Assembly (NCBI GenBank): GCA_029261255.1
Contig: JAJDBQ010000208.1
Span: 1 to 45,538 of the forward strand
Source of the DNA: Nitrospirales bacterium
Lineage (GTDB): Bacteria; Nitrospirota; Nitrospiria; Nitrospirales; UBA8639
Length of the DNA: 45,538 nucleotides
Direction: 5' to 3'
Shown: positions 1 through 8,843 of the stretch, in pieces
How positions within the stretch are numbered: the first letter of the stretch is position 1
Layout: every line of letters begins with the position of its first letter
The notes under the pieces: generated by a model
What the model was told of the DNA's origin: nothing
The model's input: the letters and a program-made list of their open reading frames with translations, nothing else
The model's database searches: none
Position numbers and translations under genes: made by a program

Positions 1-103
1 TCTGCCTAAGATTCCGCTCTTCCATTGAAATTTGAAGATCACATGAATACATTGTGACCATTTTCTATTGTTAACCCGTTATAACTAACAAAGGAGCGGT
101 CTT

Positions 104-451
104 ATGAAAGCGATTGGAATTATTCTTGGAACGGTGGCTGCGAGTTGTTTGGTCGTCTCAATGGCGTTTGCTCAGGCAAAGCCACCAGCTCATCCTGGAT
201 ACCCAGCCCAAGGGAAATCTCCTGTGACTGGCCAATCAACGGCAAATGATCCAGGACAAACAAATGCAGTTGGCGGTGCTACGTTGGAGACTTCTCAGGG
301 AACTGCATCCAAAGCAGCCATGAATGATGTCAGCGATGCGAATCGTGCTCGGATTAAAAAATCCATGGGTGCCGGTCGTTTGCCAGAAACTGACACCATG
401 AACAAGGTGCCTATCAATCCAGCTGGGGCCACTTCAACAAAAATGAATTAA
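104..451 (+). CDS. Small secreted hypothetical protein
   Basis: 115-residue protein that I do not recognise. The first 23 or so residues form a Sec signal peptide (Lys2, a hydrophobic stretch, then a likely cut after AFA or AQA), so the product should be periplasmic. The mature part is low in hydrophobicity, rich in Ala, Pro, Gly, Thr and Asn, has no cysteine and looks disordered. The ATG at 104 follows an AAGGAG-type ribosome binding site at about 91-96, which makes the start firm. A strong intrinsic terminator follows 23 bases after the stop, so it is probably a monocistronic unit. Function unknown. Confidence 0.8.
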   Translation: MKAIGIILGTVAASCLVVSMAFAQAKPPAHPGYPAQGKSPVTGQSTANDPGQTNAVGGATLETSQGTASKAAMNDVSDANRARIKKSMGAGRLPETDTMNKVPINPAGATSTKMN

Positions 452-473
452 TCAATTCGTTTTTAGGTTTTAG

Positions 474-507
474 AAAAAAGGGTGCCAAATTTGGCACCCT
501 TTTTTTT
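474..507 (+). terminator. Rho-independent terminator
   Basis: Perfect inverted repeat: an A-run followed by GGGTGCCAAA is mirrored by TTTGGCACCC and a run of eight T (500-507). It lies 23 bases after the stop of the small secreted protein. The A-run on the left means it could also work on the minus strand. Confidence 0.9.
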
Positions 508-593
508 GTCTTTATTTCATTCCTGCCGTCTTTTCTTCTTAGCGTGACGGAGTGAGTGCCTGACAGATGCTCACGAGACCTTGAAAAAAAACC

Positions 594-1661
594 GTGAATC
601 GGATTCCCACAGAACTTTCCAGCATAGTAAAGGACAAAATTCGTGCTGAAGGTCCGATGACCTTCCGGGATTTCATGTCCCTCGCACTGTTTCATGAGAT
701 CCATGGGTTCTATACCCAAGCGCCCTCCATCGGGAGTTCTGATGGACCTTTTGACACGAGTGCCAAATTTACAGCTTTTGGGTTTGGGGTGGCTCAAGCC
801 ATTACGCAGGCTTCCAAAATCATGGGTGGTTCAGTTCGAGTGATAGAACTCGGGGGAGGGACCGGGCAACTAGGGGCATGCATTCGTTCTTTCCTTACGA
901 TCCCTCATGACTATCTTGTATGTGAAACAAGTCCAGGGTTTAGACAAAAACAAGAAAAAAAAGGGCTGACGTCTGTTGAGACGTTGAAAGGACTTGATCC
1001 TACTCCGACAATTGTCTTTGGCAACGAAGTGTTGGATGCGTTGCCGGTCCATCGGGTCATGGGCTTGGCCAACGAGGAGGTGTGTGAATTATTCGTGGAC
1101 GTCGATGAAGCGGGAGAATTCTGTGAACAAACTGGAGATGTCTCGACGCCCGCCCTATTGCAGCGGTTAACAGACGAACACATACATCTTGGCCGTGGAC
1201 ATGTTGCAGAACTATGCTTAGACATACAGCCTTTTCTTCAAGAATTGAAGAGAGTCGTTAATCCGGGATACATCATTTTTGTTGACTACGGTGACAAAGC
1301 GTCAAATATCTATTCATACCATCATCGGAATGGGACCTTACGTTCGTATTACCAACAGCAACAGATCCATGACCCGTTTTTTGCTGTTGGACAACAAGAT
1401 TTGACGGCCGATGTCGATTTTACCGCAGTCATGTCAGAGGCAAATACCTTAGGCCTTGCGTTCGCTGGTTCGACTTCTCAAGGAACATGGCTGATGAATC
1501 TTGGTATTCAGGATTATATTGGGACCGGAAAGGACTTTCTTTCCAGACAGCAGGAAGTTGATGTCTTAACCAAGCCAGCGAGTTTAGGTAGCACTTTTGA
1601 TGTGCTCATGTTTAAGACGCCTGGACTCCCCGATGGTCCCGGACTCCATCCAGTGCGATGA
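594..1661 (+). CDS. MidA/NDUFAF7-family SAM-dependent methyltransferase
   Basis: 355-residue class I methyltransferase of the MidA/NDUFAF7 (DUF185, COG1565) family. Mitochondrial members methylate an arginine of a complex I subunit; the bacterial substrate is not established. Visible marks are the SAM-binding loop ELGGGTGQLG (about residues 85-94), the family signature GNEVLDALPVHR (about 143-154) and an FVDYGD segment near residue 227. Length fits the family. The start is GTG at 594 without a clear Shine-Dalgarno, so it could be off by a few codons, but the N-terminal helix followed by GPMTFRDFM matches the family start. The upstream terminator separates it from the preceding gene. Confidence 0.9.
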   Translation: MNRIPTELSSIVKDKIRAEGPMTFRDFMSLALFHEIHGFYTQAPSIGSSDGPFDTSAKFTAFGFGVAQAITQASKIMGGSVRVIELGGGTGQLGACIRSFLTIPHDYLVCETSPGFRQKQEKKGLTSVETLKGLDPTPTIVFGNEVLDALPVHRVMGLANEEVCELFVDVDEAGEFCEQTGDVSTPALLQRLTDEHIHLGRGHVAELCLDIQPFLQELKRVVNPGYIIFVDYGDKASNIYSYHHRNGTLRSYYQQQQIHDPFFAVGQQDLTADVDFTAVMSEANTLGLAFAGSTSQGTWLMNLGIQDYIGTGKDFLSRQQEVDVLTKPASLGSTFDVLMFKTPGLPDGPGLHPVR

Positions 1662-2034
1662 CATGACCCTGTCAAAATTCTATCAGGCCTGACAGATCAC
1701 ACCACAATCTTTGTGCAACGAAGCGAAGGGAGCAAGGAATCAATGTGAATGTGCCGATGGTTTGAAAGTGTTTCTTCAAATATGTCGTGATGGCGCGATA
1801 TCCTTCTTTTCTTGTAAACCCACAAAATGTATGTTGACTCTTTTTTTTTTCTACAAAATGTTGTAGACTCCAAACATTCATACGCAGATATTCTTTCCTC
1901 TCTTCTTTTTTCGCCGTCATACACTCCACATTTTTCAGTTGTTTGTGAGTGCCACAATTTCTGTGGCATGCATGATGCACTCACTCACCTATTGACAACC
2001 GCGGGAGCAGGAGGCTTTCACAAGGAGGAGAGTT
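1662..2034. other. Intergenic region, probable 5' region of the zinc-ribbon gene
   Basis: No convincing gene in 370 bases. The centre is T-rich and holds a short hairpin (TCTACAA / TTGTAGA, about 1850-1867). Closer to the next gene are overlapping inverted repeats: GCCACA/TGTGGC (1951-1967) and GTGAGTGC/GCACTCAC (1945-1952 with 1977-1984). They cannot all pair at once. They could be an operator or a leader structure. Inference only. Confidence 0.35.
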
Positions 2035-2262
2035 ATGAATTGTGCAAGATGTAATGGACTGATGGTGGTTGATGATTGCCTGGACGTGAAGGGTGGCATG
2101 GGGGAGCTCTGGATTCGAGCGTACCGATGTGTCATGTGTGGGAATCTTTTAGATCCAGTCATCAATCAACATCGAACCACTCCAGTACAGGCGCAAGTGT
2201 TGCCGTTTCGGAAGCGGTTACGAAGAGCACCTCGCACTCCGGTTGCTCGATTAACGGCGTAG
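2035..2262 (+). CDS. Mini zinc-ribbon protein (CxxC...CxxC)
   Basis: 75-residue protein. Cys3-x2-Cys6 and, about 28 residues later, Cys-x2-Cys in VMCGN should form one zinc-ribbon knuckle pair. The C-terminal third is rich in Arg and Pro and basic, compatible with nucleic-acid contact. The ATG at 2035 has a strong AAGGAGGAG ribosome binding site just upstream. A paralogue lies at 20327-20548 on the minus strand, with the same MNC-x-RC-x-GL opening and the same order (CxxC, acidic stretch, CxxCG). Such one-ribbon proteins are common in Nitrospira-like genomes as far as I recall. Role unknown; a regulator or adaptor is possible. Confidence 0.8.
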   Translation: MNCARCNGLMVVDDCLDVKGGMGELWIRAYRCVMCGNLLDPVINQHRTTPVQAQVLPFRKRLRRAPRTPVARLTA

Positions 2263-2268
2263 CATGAG

Positions 2269-2286
2269 TGCCTGAGATATCAGGCA
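2269..2286 (+). terminator. Hairpin just after the zinc-ribbon gene
   Basis: Perfect 7-bp stem TGCCTGA / TCAGGCA with a 4-base loop, starting 7 bases after the stop codon. There is no following T-run, so it may be a weak terminator or an mRNA 3'-end stabiliser. The rest of 2287-2698 has no gene that I can support. Confidence 0.4.
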
Positions 2287-2698
2287 TTCAGGACAGACTG
2301 TCTCAGGGATGGAACATATTTACGGTCGGATGACTGTTTGTATGAGATGTGATGTGAGGTACCCGTCAAAATTATGATCATGCTATTGGCTCTTTTGACA
2401 TATCTCAAACGCGTTCGATAGGTATCGAGTCGCGAGTTGAAGACGGTCTTCACCTGAGTGACTCCCTCTCAATTGTTGTTTCTTCTCTTTCTGCTCTCGC
2501 AGAAAGTTTGAATTTGTCTTCCGATCCTGCTTAAATCACAGTCGTGATTTTTCTGGAAGTGATGCGACAAGTTCCCCTCTACGTTCTCATCACGTGAAAT
2601 TCTTTCCCGATACAATTTTTTTCAATCAAGGGCCTATTGAATATTTTCCCAAAAGGCCCGTATAGGCTCTAGGATTTTTTTATTTCAGGAGCCTCGCC

Positions 2699-2819
2699 GG
2701 GAATGATCAAAATAGTCATCCAGCAAGGTCGCAGCCGTTTTGACGCGCGGAGCGTACTCTCAGTACGTGAGCACGACAAAAGGGCGAGAACGCCGCTGGT
2801 GGCTTTTTTCAACATTCCC
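2699..2819 (-). repeat. Family A hairpin repeat, copy A1
   Basis: 121-bp copy in minus orientation. Its ends are GGGAATG and CATTCCC, perfectly complementary. Inside are the family blocks CCAGCGGCGTTCTCGCC, GTGCTCACGTACT and GCTCCGCGCG, and the GGCCTTGCTGG-type block here reads GACCTTGCTGG. The copy ends 20 bases before the GTG start of the SLC13-like gene, so it occupies that gene's 5' region. Confidence 0.85.
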
Positions 2820-2839
2820 ATTAAGGATGTTACCAGCCG

Positions 2840-4651
2840 GTGACTACTGACCAACTTTTTCTTATTAGCCTTCTGGGTATTCTCGTCGCCTTTTTTGTCT
2901 GGGAACGTTGGCGGTACGACCTTGTCGCGCTTGCCGGGTTACTCATTGCGACACTGTTGGGTTTCGTTCCTACTGATGAAGCGTTTTTAGGATTTGGCCA
3001 TCCTGCTGTGGTGACCGTCGCCGCGGTACTGATCATCAGTCGTGGGTTGAGCAATGCCGGAGCCGTAGAATTCTTGGCCCACTATATTAAAGGGATGACG
3101 TCCTCTCCCACATTACATGTCATCGGGTTATCCACAGTTGGTGGGTTGCTGTCCACCATCATGAATAATGTTGGGGCGTTGGCCTTGCTTATGCCGGTGG
3201 CCATCCAATCCTCTCTCGATGCGAAGCGATCACCTGCCGTGGTTCTCATGCCCTTAGCCTTCGGAACCATTTTAGGTGGAATGGCCACACTCATAGGGAC
3301 CCCACCGAATATCATCATTGCGAATTACCGGGCAGAAATTACCGGGCAGCCATTTGGCATGTTCGATTTTTCACCGGTGGGCGGAGTGGTGGCGGTGGCT
3401 GGCATTATTTTTGTGGCATTGATCGGTTGGCATTTGATCCCTATGGCACGCCGTTCTAAAAATGCACCGCAAGATCTCTTTCATCTCCAGGAATATCTCA
3501 CGGAAGTCAAAGTACCCGAAGGGTCCAAGGCTATTGGTCAATCCCTTTCGCAATTAGAATCGGCGACCGAAGATTCGGATGCGTTAATCATCGGACTCAT
3601 TCGAGGGGAACATTCTATTCGAGGGGCGGCTTGGCGGGAAGAGATTCAAGTGGGAGATGTCTTGGTGTTGGAAGCAGGGCCTCAGGGGCTTAATAAATTT
3701 GTCTCGGCATTGGGTTTGGAATTAACAGGCACGCAATCAAAAGATGAAGTGGAAGAGCTGGAGACAAAAAAGCCGACGGGGACTCCAGATGAAATATTAT
3801 TAGAAGCCGTGGTCCCACCTGACCGTTCCTGGTTAGTGGGGAGATTGGCTGGCACATTAAAGCTCCGTAGTCGATTTGGTGTCTCCTTATTAGGTGTGTC
3901 ACGCCAAGGGACTCCGTATCGGGGCCGACTCAAAGAATTTCGATTTAAGGCTGGCGATGTGTTGCTCTTACAAGGGGACAAAGAACAGGTGTTTGAAGTG
4001 ATTGGATCGTTGGGATGTTTGCCGTTGGCCGAACGTGGCATTAAATTAGGAAAATCTGGTCAAGCCTTGTTAGCTGGGGGTCTCTTTGGTGTGGCGTTGG
4101 TGAGTGCCTTGACAGGGTTGGTCTCCCTTCCGATTGCATTAATGGGTGCCGCTTTGGGCATGGTATTACTGACCGTGGTGTCTCCGCGAGATGTGTATCA
4201 AGTGATTGATTGGCCAGTCTTGGTGTTGTTAGGGGCCATGATTCCCCTTGGCCGAGCATTAGAGCAGAGTGGCGCCACGACCGTGTTGGCCCAATATCTC
4301 GTTGATGTGACGACTGGATATTCTCCAATTCTTTTACTCGGTCTGATTATGGTGTTCACCATGTTGTTGTCAGATGTCATGAATAACGCCGCAACCGCAG
4401 TGGTGATGGCTCCATTTAGCTTCGCGGTGGCTCAAAGTCTTGGCCTCAATGCCGACCCATTTCTGATGGCCGTGGCTATTGGGGCATCCTGTGCGTTCCT
4501 CACACCAATAGGGCATCAAAATAATTTATTAGTCATGGGACCCGGCGGCTATCGATTCGGGGATTATTGGCGCATGGGCTTGCCGCTGGAAATTTTAATT
4601 CTTGCCGTCTCCCTTCCCTTGTTAGTCATATTCTGGCCCCTGACAGGGTAG
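2840..4651 (+). CDS. SLC13/DASS-type permease with two TrkA-C domains
   Basis: 603-residue inner-membrane transporter of the SLC13 / ion-transporter superfamily fold. The two inverted halves show the paired signatures MNNVGALALLMP (about 109-120) and MNNAATAVVMAP (about 515), and the first is followed by LIGTPPNIIIANYR (about 151-164). Between the halves sit two RCK_C (TrkA_C) domains at roughly 220-290 and 320-392. Relatives carry sulfate, dicarboxylates or other anions; the substrate here cannot be read from sequence. The start is GTG at 2840 with no good Shine-Dalgarno, chosen because the next residues (MTTDQLFLISLLGILVAF) fit a normal first helix. The repeat A1 directly upstream leaves little room for a native promoter. 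Confidence 0.9.
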   Translation: MTTDQLFLISLLGILVAFFVWERWRYDLVALAGLLIATLLGFVPTDEAFLGFGHPAVVTVAAVLIISRGLSNAGAVEFLAHYIKGMTSSPTLHVIGLSTVGGLLSTIMNNVGALALLMPVAIQSSLDAKRSPAVVLMPLAFGTILGGMATLIGTPPNIIIANYRAEITGQPFGMFDFSPVGGVVAVAGIIFVALIGWHLIPMARRSKNAPQDLFHLQEYLTEVKVPEGSKAIGQSLSQLESATEDSDALIIGLIRGEHSIRGAAWREEIQVGDVLVLEAGPQGLNKFVSALGLELTGTQSKDEVEELETKKPTGTPDEILLEAVVPPDRSWLVGRLAGTLKLRSRFGVSLLGVSRQGTPYRGRLKEFRFKAGDVLLLQGDKEQVFEVIGSLGCLPLAERGIKLGKSGQALLAGGLFGVALVSALTGLVSLPIALMGAALGMVLLTVVSPRDVYQVIDWPVLVLLGAMIPLGRALEQSGATTVLAQYLVDVTTGYSPILLLGLIMVFTMLLSDVMNNAATAVVMAPFSFAVAQSLGLNADPFLMAVAIGASCAFLTPIGHQNNLLVMGPGGYRFGDYWRMGLPLEILILAVSLPLLVIFWPLTG

Positions 4652-4800
4652 GCTTCATCCATGGCCGCGATTTGGGGAACATTCGGAAAACACGGATTCA
4701 AGCCTAGAAGGTCTGCAGGAGTTCAGTTTTCCTCTCCTTAGAAAATGGATGGGGAATACTACGGGCTAATGAGGCATCAATGGTTTGTCTCACTTTTTAG

Positions 4801-4990
4801 TCCGACGCCTGCCGTCTGATCCCAGGGAGGGATGCTTCAAAAAATTGGCGGGCCTTGTTTGAGTAAAGCGAGTTGGGCCGCCTACCACAGTCTGGCGTCC
4901 TTCCTCTTTAATGAGTTCAGACGGGGCGTCAATGGTTTTGGATCCTTTTGCCGAAACAAAAGGGCCTCGCCTGCCGGGGCGAAACCCGGC
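4801..4990 (+). repeat. Family B structured repeat, copy B1
   Basis: 190-bp copy in the intergenic stretch 4652-5147, which holds no gene I can support. Order: a TCCGACGCCTGC head; left arm of stem P1, CCGTCTGA (4812-4819); left arm of P2 (4827-4835); left core GGCGGGCCTTGTTTGAG; right arm of P2 (4895-4903); right arm of P1, TCAGACGG (4917-4924); right core with hairpin CCTTTTG-CCGAAA-CAAAAGG; and a last hairpin GCCGGG-GCGAAA-CCCGGC. P1 is 8 perfect pairs. Confidence 0.85.
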
Positions 4991-5147
4991 GACAGAGAAA
5001 AGCCATTTGACCAGAGGGTTGGAAACAGGAGAGCGATGCGGTCACGAGGTAACGCGAAGTTGACGGTAAACATCCAAGAGGGATATTCGAGGCCCATCAT
5101 AAAACTGTAAGGTTTGAACCATAAATTCCGTATGATTCGATTGTATT

Positions 5148-6218
5148 ATGGCTTTCCCCTTTAAAACTAAATCAAAACCCAAATCCTCACTCTTTTTAAG
5201 GCGTGTCGTGTACATGCCTTCGGATTTGGATCCTGTCCGCACGCTGTTGATCAGGCTAGGGATGGTTGTATTCCTCTTTGGCATGTTGATCGGGGTGCTG
5301 TGGCTGGATCGAGAAGGATTGAAAGATCAAAGTGATGGCCACATGTCCTTTCCGGATGTCGTGTATTTCACCATGGTCACGGTCACAACCGTGGGGTATG
5401 GAGATATCGTGCCTGTGACTTCTCGAGCCAGAATGATCGATGCCCTTGTGGTGACACCCGTTCGAATTTTTATCTGGATCCTATTTTTAGGAACAGCCTA
5501 TCAATTGGCGTTAAGACAATTTACTGAGGTATTTCGTATGGCAAAACTTCAATCGAATCTTGATCAGCATGTCGTCGTGTGTGGGTTTGGGCACACGGGC
5601 TATTCCGCCGTCAAAGAATTATTAGCAAAAGGAACCAACGCTGAATCTATTGTGGTCATTGATCCTCTAGATGATCGAGTGCGAACGGCCGTAGAGTTGG
5701 GGGTGGTGGCACTCAAAGGAGATGCGACACAAGAAGGCCTCTTACAGCATGGCGCATTCTTGAGCTGTGCCAAAGCGGTCATTATTGCCGCCGGTCGTGA
5801 TGACTCGAATGCGCTTATCTTATTAACGGTTCGAAATCTCAATACACATTGTCGAGTGATTGTGAGTGCCAAGGAAGAAGAAAATGTGAAACTCTTCCGC
5901 CAGGGTGGGGCCCAAACGATTATTTCTCCGGCCACCTATGGGGGGTATATGTTGGCCGCAGCCGTGGATCAACAATATTTGGCTGATTATTTAGAAGACT
6001 TTCTCACCGTTGGGGGGCAAGTCAATATTGTTGAGCAAACCGTGAAAGATGCAGATGTTGGAAAGACCGCCAGCGATTTGCAGCCAGATGTTCTCCTTCG
6101 AGTCTATCGGCAGGGGACGATTTTATCGCCGTGGGAATTTCAGGATGGGCAGAGGTTGGAGTCGGGTGATGTGATGTTGTTGTTTCGACCGGTTCAGGAA
6201 GAGAAGTCTTCTTTGTAA
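5148..6218 (+). CDS. Two-TM potassium channel with cytoplasmic RCK domain
   Basis: 356-residue inner-membrane K+ channel subunit. TM1 lies at about 33-53, a pore helix precedes the selectivity filter TTVGYGD (about 80-86), and TM2 lies at about 98-121. The soluble part starts with a Rossmann RCK_N/TrkA_N domain (VVVCGFGHTG, about 142-151) and ends in an RCK_C-like region (about 270-350). This is the MthK/Kch-like architecture, a tetrameric channel gated by ligand binding to the RCK ring. The start ATG at 5148 has no strong ribosome binding site; an in-frame ATG at residue 23 (VYMPSD) is an alternative. It follows the SLC13-like gene on the same strand but is separated by repeat B1, so an operon is doubtful. 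Confidence 0.93.
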   Translation: MAFPFKTKSKPKSSLFLRRVVYMPSDLDPVRTLLIRLGMVVFLFGMLIGVLWLDREGLKDQSDGHMSFPDVVYFTMVTVTTVGYGDIVPVTSRARMIDALVVTPVRIFIWILFLGTAYQLALRQFTEVFRMAKLQSNLDQHVVVCGFGHTGYSAVKELLAKGTNAESIVVIDPLDDRVRTAVELGVVALKGDATQEGLLQHGAFLSCAKAVIIAAGRDDSNALILLTVRNLNTHCRVIVSAKEEENVKLFRQGGAQTIISPATYGGYMLAAAVDQQYLADYLEDFLTVGGQVNIVEQTVKDADVGKTASDLQPDVLLRVYRQGTILSPWEFQDGQRLESGDVMLLFRPVQEEKSSL

Positions 6219-6640
6219 GAGCCAGAGAAAAAGAAATGGAGCCCGTTACCATTTTCTTCAGCATTCCGGAATCAACCCTGCGTTTATCCTAAAGACGGCA
6301 GTTGCGCGCGAAAAAGCTGTGCAAGCAATTGATGTGCATAGGAATTTTAAAAATTGCGTGGTCACCTTGTGGATGATGAGTCAATTTTTAAAGTTTCAAG
6401 GTGTGCCGGGTTGTGCAGAGTTTCGTGATCCAACTGCCGTTTTTAGTTTGCTAGGATCCAATACCAAATTATACCTATCTATGGCTATGTATACACAAAA
6501 GTAATAATAAATGGCATGAGTGAAGTATGTATAGTATTTATCTTTTGTTTTCAACACGTTGTGGTGTGATTGTCTATGCCAAACTCACAATGTTGAATAA
6601 GAGAGCTTTGGCAGCACCAACAAAGTAAAACAAGGAAATT
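6219..6640. other. Intergenic region without a supported gene
   Basis: About 420 bases between the K+ channel and the Fic promoter. It becomes AT-rich after about 6430. The one short open frame (6319-6504) lacks a ribosome binding site and any recognisable protein features. It probably marks the left edge of the accessory stretch. Confidence 0.4.
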
Positions 6641-6642
6641 TA

Positions 6643-6671
6643 TATTTTACTTTAACGCGTTAAGGTATAAT
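6643..6671 (+). promoter_or_regulatory. Putative promoter and operator of the Fic gene
   Basis: A perfect -10 hexamer TATAAT sits at 6666-6671, about 26 bases upstream of the Fic reading frame. A perfect 12-bp palindrome, TTAACGCGTTAA (6652-6663), fills the -35/-10 spacer. The -35 region is only AT-rich. An operator placed here would block polymerase, so repression is the likely mode. That reading is inference. Confidence 0.5.
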
Positions 6672-6703
6672 AACTAAATCTATATGCTACTTTAGGAATG
6701 CTG

Positions 6704-7855
6704 ATGAACATTACGGAATTCAAAGCGGGCTCATATAAAAAAGGCTATGAGTACCAGTACTTCCTGCCAGCGAAAATTAATCACCCCTATTACTGGACGG
6801 ATACGGTCATCAATGAATTGCTAGAAAAAGCATCATTGAAATTGGGGGAATTGAATTCCTTTTCCCGGTTTGTTCCAGACACAGATATGTTTATTATCAT
6901 GCATATCTATAAGGAAGCGGTCGTGTCTAGCCGAATTGAGGGCACACGCACTAATATAGAAGAAGCGCTGATCGAAGAGAAGGAAATCGATCCGGAAAAA
7001 CGAGACGATAGGAAAGAGGTCAATAACTATGTCAGTGCAATGAATGCTGCCATAGAGGAGCTTCAAACACTTCCATTATCCAACAGACTGATTAAACATA
7101 CCCACAAGATACTACTGTCGGGTGGCAGAGGCGACCAGAAAAATCCTGGTGAATTTCGGCAATCTCAAAACTGGATTGGCGGAGCAAGTCTTGCGGATGC
7201 AGTCTTCATCCCTCCTGCACATACTGAGCTGCCAGCATTAATGTCTGATCTGGAGTTCTTCCTTCATAAGACCGAGATTCATGTACCGCATTTAATAAAA
7301 ATTGCAATCGCTCACTATCAGTTTGAGACCATTCATCCCTTTCTGGATGGCAATGGCAGAACCGGACGATTGCTGATCACCCTGTATCTGGTCTCCAGCG
7401 GCATTCTCGACAAACCTCTTTTGTATCTCTCCGATTTCTTTGAAAAAAACAAGACATTGTATTACGACAACCTGACATTTGTTCGATCCAAAAATGATCT
7501 TGGGCAATGGATTAAGTTTTTTCTGACAGGGGTGATACGGACGGCAGAAAATTCTGTGGCCACATTGAAGGCAATCACAGAATTGAAATCCTCCATTGAA
7601 AAAGAACGAATCCTTCTAATGGGCAAACGAGCGAAACAGGGAATAGAATTTTTTCATCAGCTTTTTAGAAAACCAGTCGTCACAATCAAAGATGTACAGA
7701 AAATGACTAGTCTGTCTCCTAAGGCAGCAAATGGTTTGGCTAAAGCCTTTGTTGAGCAAAGAATACTGGTTGAAACAACCGGCTATCAGCGCAACAGAGT
7801 GTTTGTATTTAGTGAGTATCTGAAGATGTTCGGAGAGGGAGAAGTCCGCAGATAA
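6704..7855 (+). CDS. Fic-family AMP-transferase, class II, with winged-helix tail
   Basis: 383-residue Fic protein. The catalytic motif HPFLDGNGRTGR lies at about residues 211-222; its His is the catalytic base and the Asp/Gly-Asn-Gly loop binds the nucleotide. An N-terminal inhibitory helix motif, SSRIEG (about 75-80), matches the class II autoinhibition motif (S/T)xxxE(G/N). The last 80 residues look like a winged helix (KPVVTIKDVQKM then SPKAANGLAKAF), typical of the large stand-alone Fic class. The ATG at 6704 is preferred over ATG 6698 because AGGA lies about 7 bases before it. The gene is more AT-rich than its neighbours and is flanked by non-coding repeats, which suggests transfer. The target protein is unknown. 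Confidence 0.92.
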   Translation: MNITEFKAGSYKKGYEYQYFLPAKINHPYYWTDTVINELLEKASLKLGELNSFSRFVPDTDMFIIMHIYKEAVVSSRIEGTRTNIEEALIEEKEIDPEKRDDRKEVNNYVSAMNAAIEELQTLPLSNRLIKHTHKILLSGGRGDQKNPGEFRQSQNWIGGASLADAVFIPPAHTELPALMSDLEFFLHKTEIHVPHLIKIAIAHYQFETIHPFLDGNGRTGRLLITLYLVSSGILDKPLLYLSDFFEKNKTLYYDNLTFVRSKNDLGQWIKFFLTGVIRTAENSVATLKAITELKSSIEKERILLMGKRAKQGIEFFHQLFRKPVVTIKDVQKMTSLSPKAANGLAKAFVEQRILVETTGYQRNRVFVFSEYLKMFGEGEVRR

Positions 7856-8146
7856 AAATAACCCGTGAAAAAGGAAGCGAATGTAGCGATATTGCATCGT
7901 CTACTCTTCGACTTTGGTAAACGTTGGTCTCAACCCGTGGTGCTTCAGAGAGATCAGACCCATAAAAATGTCTGGCAGAGAATGCTATGGACAAGGAATC
8001 TGAAGATGAAGGAATGAGAGAGGAATATGATTTTTCCCAAAGTGGTAGAGGGAAATATGCAAAGTCCTATCATCAAGGCAGTTTTGAATAATACAGATCG
8101 TCAAGAGCACACAGGCCAAGAGTCATGTTACCTATCAGCGGCTTCG
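7856..8146. other. Intergenic region without a supported gene
   Basis: About 290 bases downstream of the Fic gene. The only open frame (from 8027) runs into repeat A2 and has no family features. The rest of the 7856-9117 gap is described separately: repeat A2, two tRNA fragments and repeat B2. Confidence 0.4.
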
Positions 8147-8266
8147 GGGCGGTTCAAAAAAGTCCGTCCAGCAAGGCCACAACCCTATTCCCGCGCGGAG
8201 CGTACACTTCGTACGTGAGCACGCGAAAATGGCGAGAACGCCGCTGGCGGGTTTTTTCAACAGCCC
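8147..8266 (-). repeat. Family A hairpin repeat, copy A2
   Basis: 120-bp copy in minus orientation. The ends are GGGCGGTT and AACAGCCC: seven of eight positions pair, with one mismatch. It has the same internal blocks as the other copies, with central hairpin GTAC-ACTTC-GTAC. Confidence 0.85.
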
Positions 8267-8440
8267 TATCAAGGATCAAATGTGGTGGTATAGGCGCCTG
8301 ATGTTGCAGCACGGTTTCCTAATGCAGAATCAGTGAATCAAGCGCTTCGCAGTTTGGTGAATGTGATGGAGGGGAAGTCGAAGTATAAGTGAGGTACGGT
8401 GTCCGCACTATATCACGGCTCTGTCGTTCAAGAAAAAACA

Positions 8441-8490
8441 GCAAACTCTTAATCTTTGAGTCACAGGTTCAACCTCTGTGCGTCACACCA
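8441..8490 (+). pseudogene. tRNA 3'-half remnant (anticodon CTT?)
   Basis: Begins in an anticodon-loop-like ACTCTTAATC, then a T arm (ACAGG / TCTGT closing the loop TTCAACC) and an acceptor tail GCGTCAC-ACCA with encoded CCA. No 5' acceptor strand (GTGACGC) or D arm is found upstream, and the anticodon stem is mispaired. It is therefore a fragment, not a working tRNA. Such 3' halves are typical scars of integration at tRNA genes. Confidence 0.6.
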
Positions 8491-8565
8491 TCTTAGGCTA
8501 TAGGCCAGCCATTTAAATTTCACTCTATATATTTCAATCGAGCATTCTTTGTCTTGTTGCGAGTT

Positions 8566-8756
8566 GCCGGGTTTCGGCCCGGCAGCCGAGGCCCTTTTGT
8601 TTCGGCAAAAGGACCCAAAACCATTGACGCCCAGTCCGGTAAGATTAAATGAGATGGACGCAGGCTATGTTTGAGTGCGGACCAACTCGCTACGCTCAAA
8701 CAAGGCCCGCCAATAATAAGAGCGTCCATCCCCATGGCCGGACTGCAGGCGTCGGA
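8566..8756 (-). repeat. Family B structured repeat, copy B2
   Basis: 191-bp copy in minus orientation. P1 pairs CAGTCCGG (8632-8639) with CCGGACTG (8738-8745), 8 perfect pairs. P2 pairs GATGGACGC (8653-8661) with GCGTCCATC (8722-8730), 9 perfect pairs. Both cores and the terminal hairpin GCCGGG-CCGAAA-CCCGGC (element strand) are intact, while the stem sequences differ from B1 and B3. Confidence 0.85.
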
Positions 8757-8843
8757 TCATGTCGGGGGACCAACAATTCCGTCCTATTCAAGATGAGAAG
8801 TCGCATGCATAATGAAATATTCTAAAACATGTATTTTTATTAA

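Noticed and set aside
1827-2054. Open frame of 75 codons overlapping the zinc-ribbon start
   Set aside because: It overlaps the well-supported ribosome binding site and start at 2035 and has a random-looking composition.
4832-5110. Open frame of 92 codons on the plus strand
   Set aside because: It only translates repeat B1 and its flank. The same core gives unrelated frames in B2 and B3.
6319-6504. Open frame of 61 codons between the K+ channel and Fic genes
   Set aside because: GTG start without a ribosome binding site, no domain or signal features, in a decaying AT-rich spacer.
6704-7855. Fic gene as the toxin of a two-gene toxin-antitoxin pair
   Set aside because: The inhibitory SxxxE(G) helix is inside the protein itself and no small antitoxin gene lies next to it.
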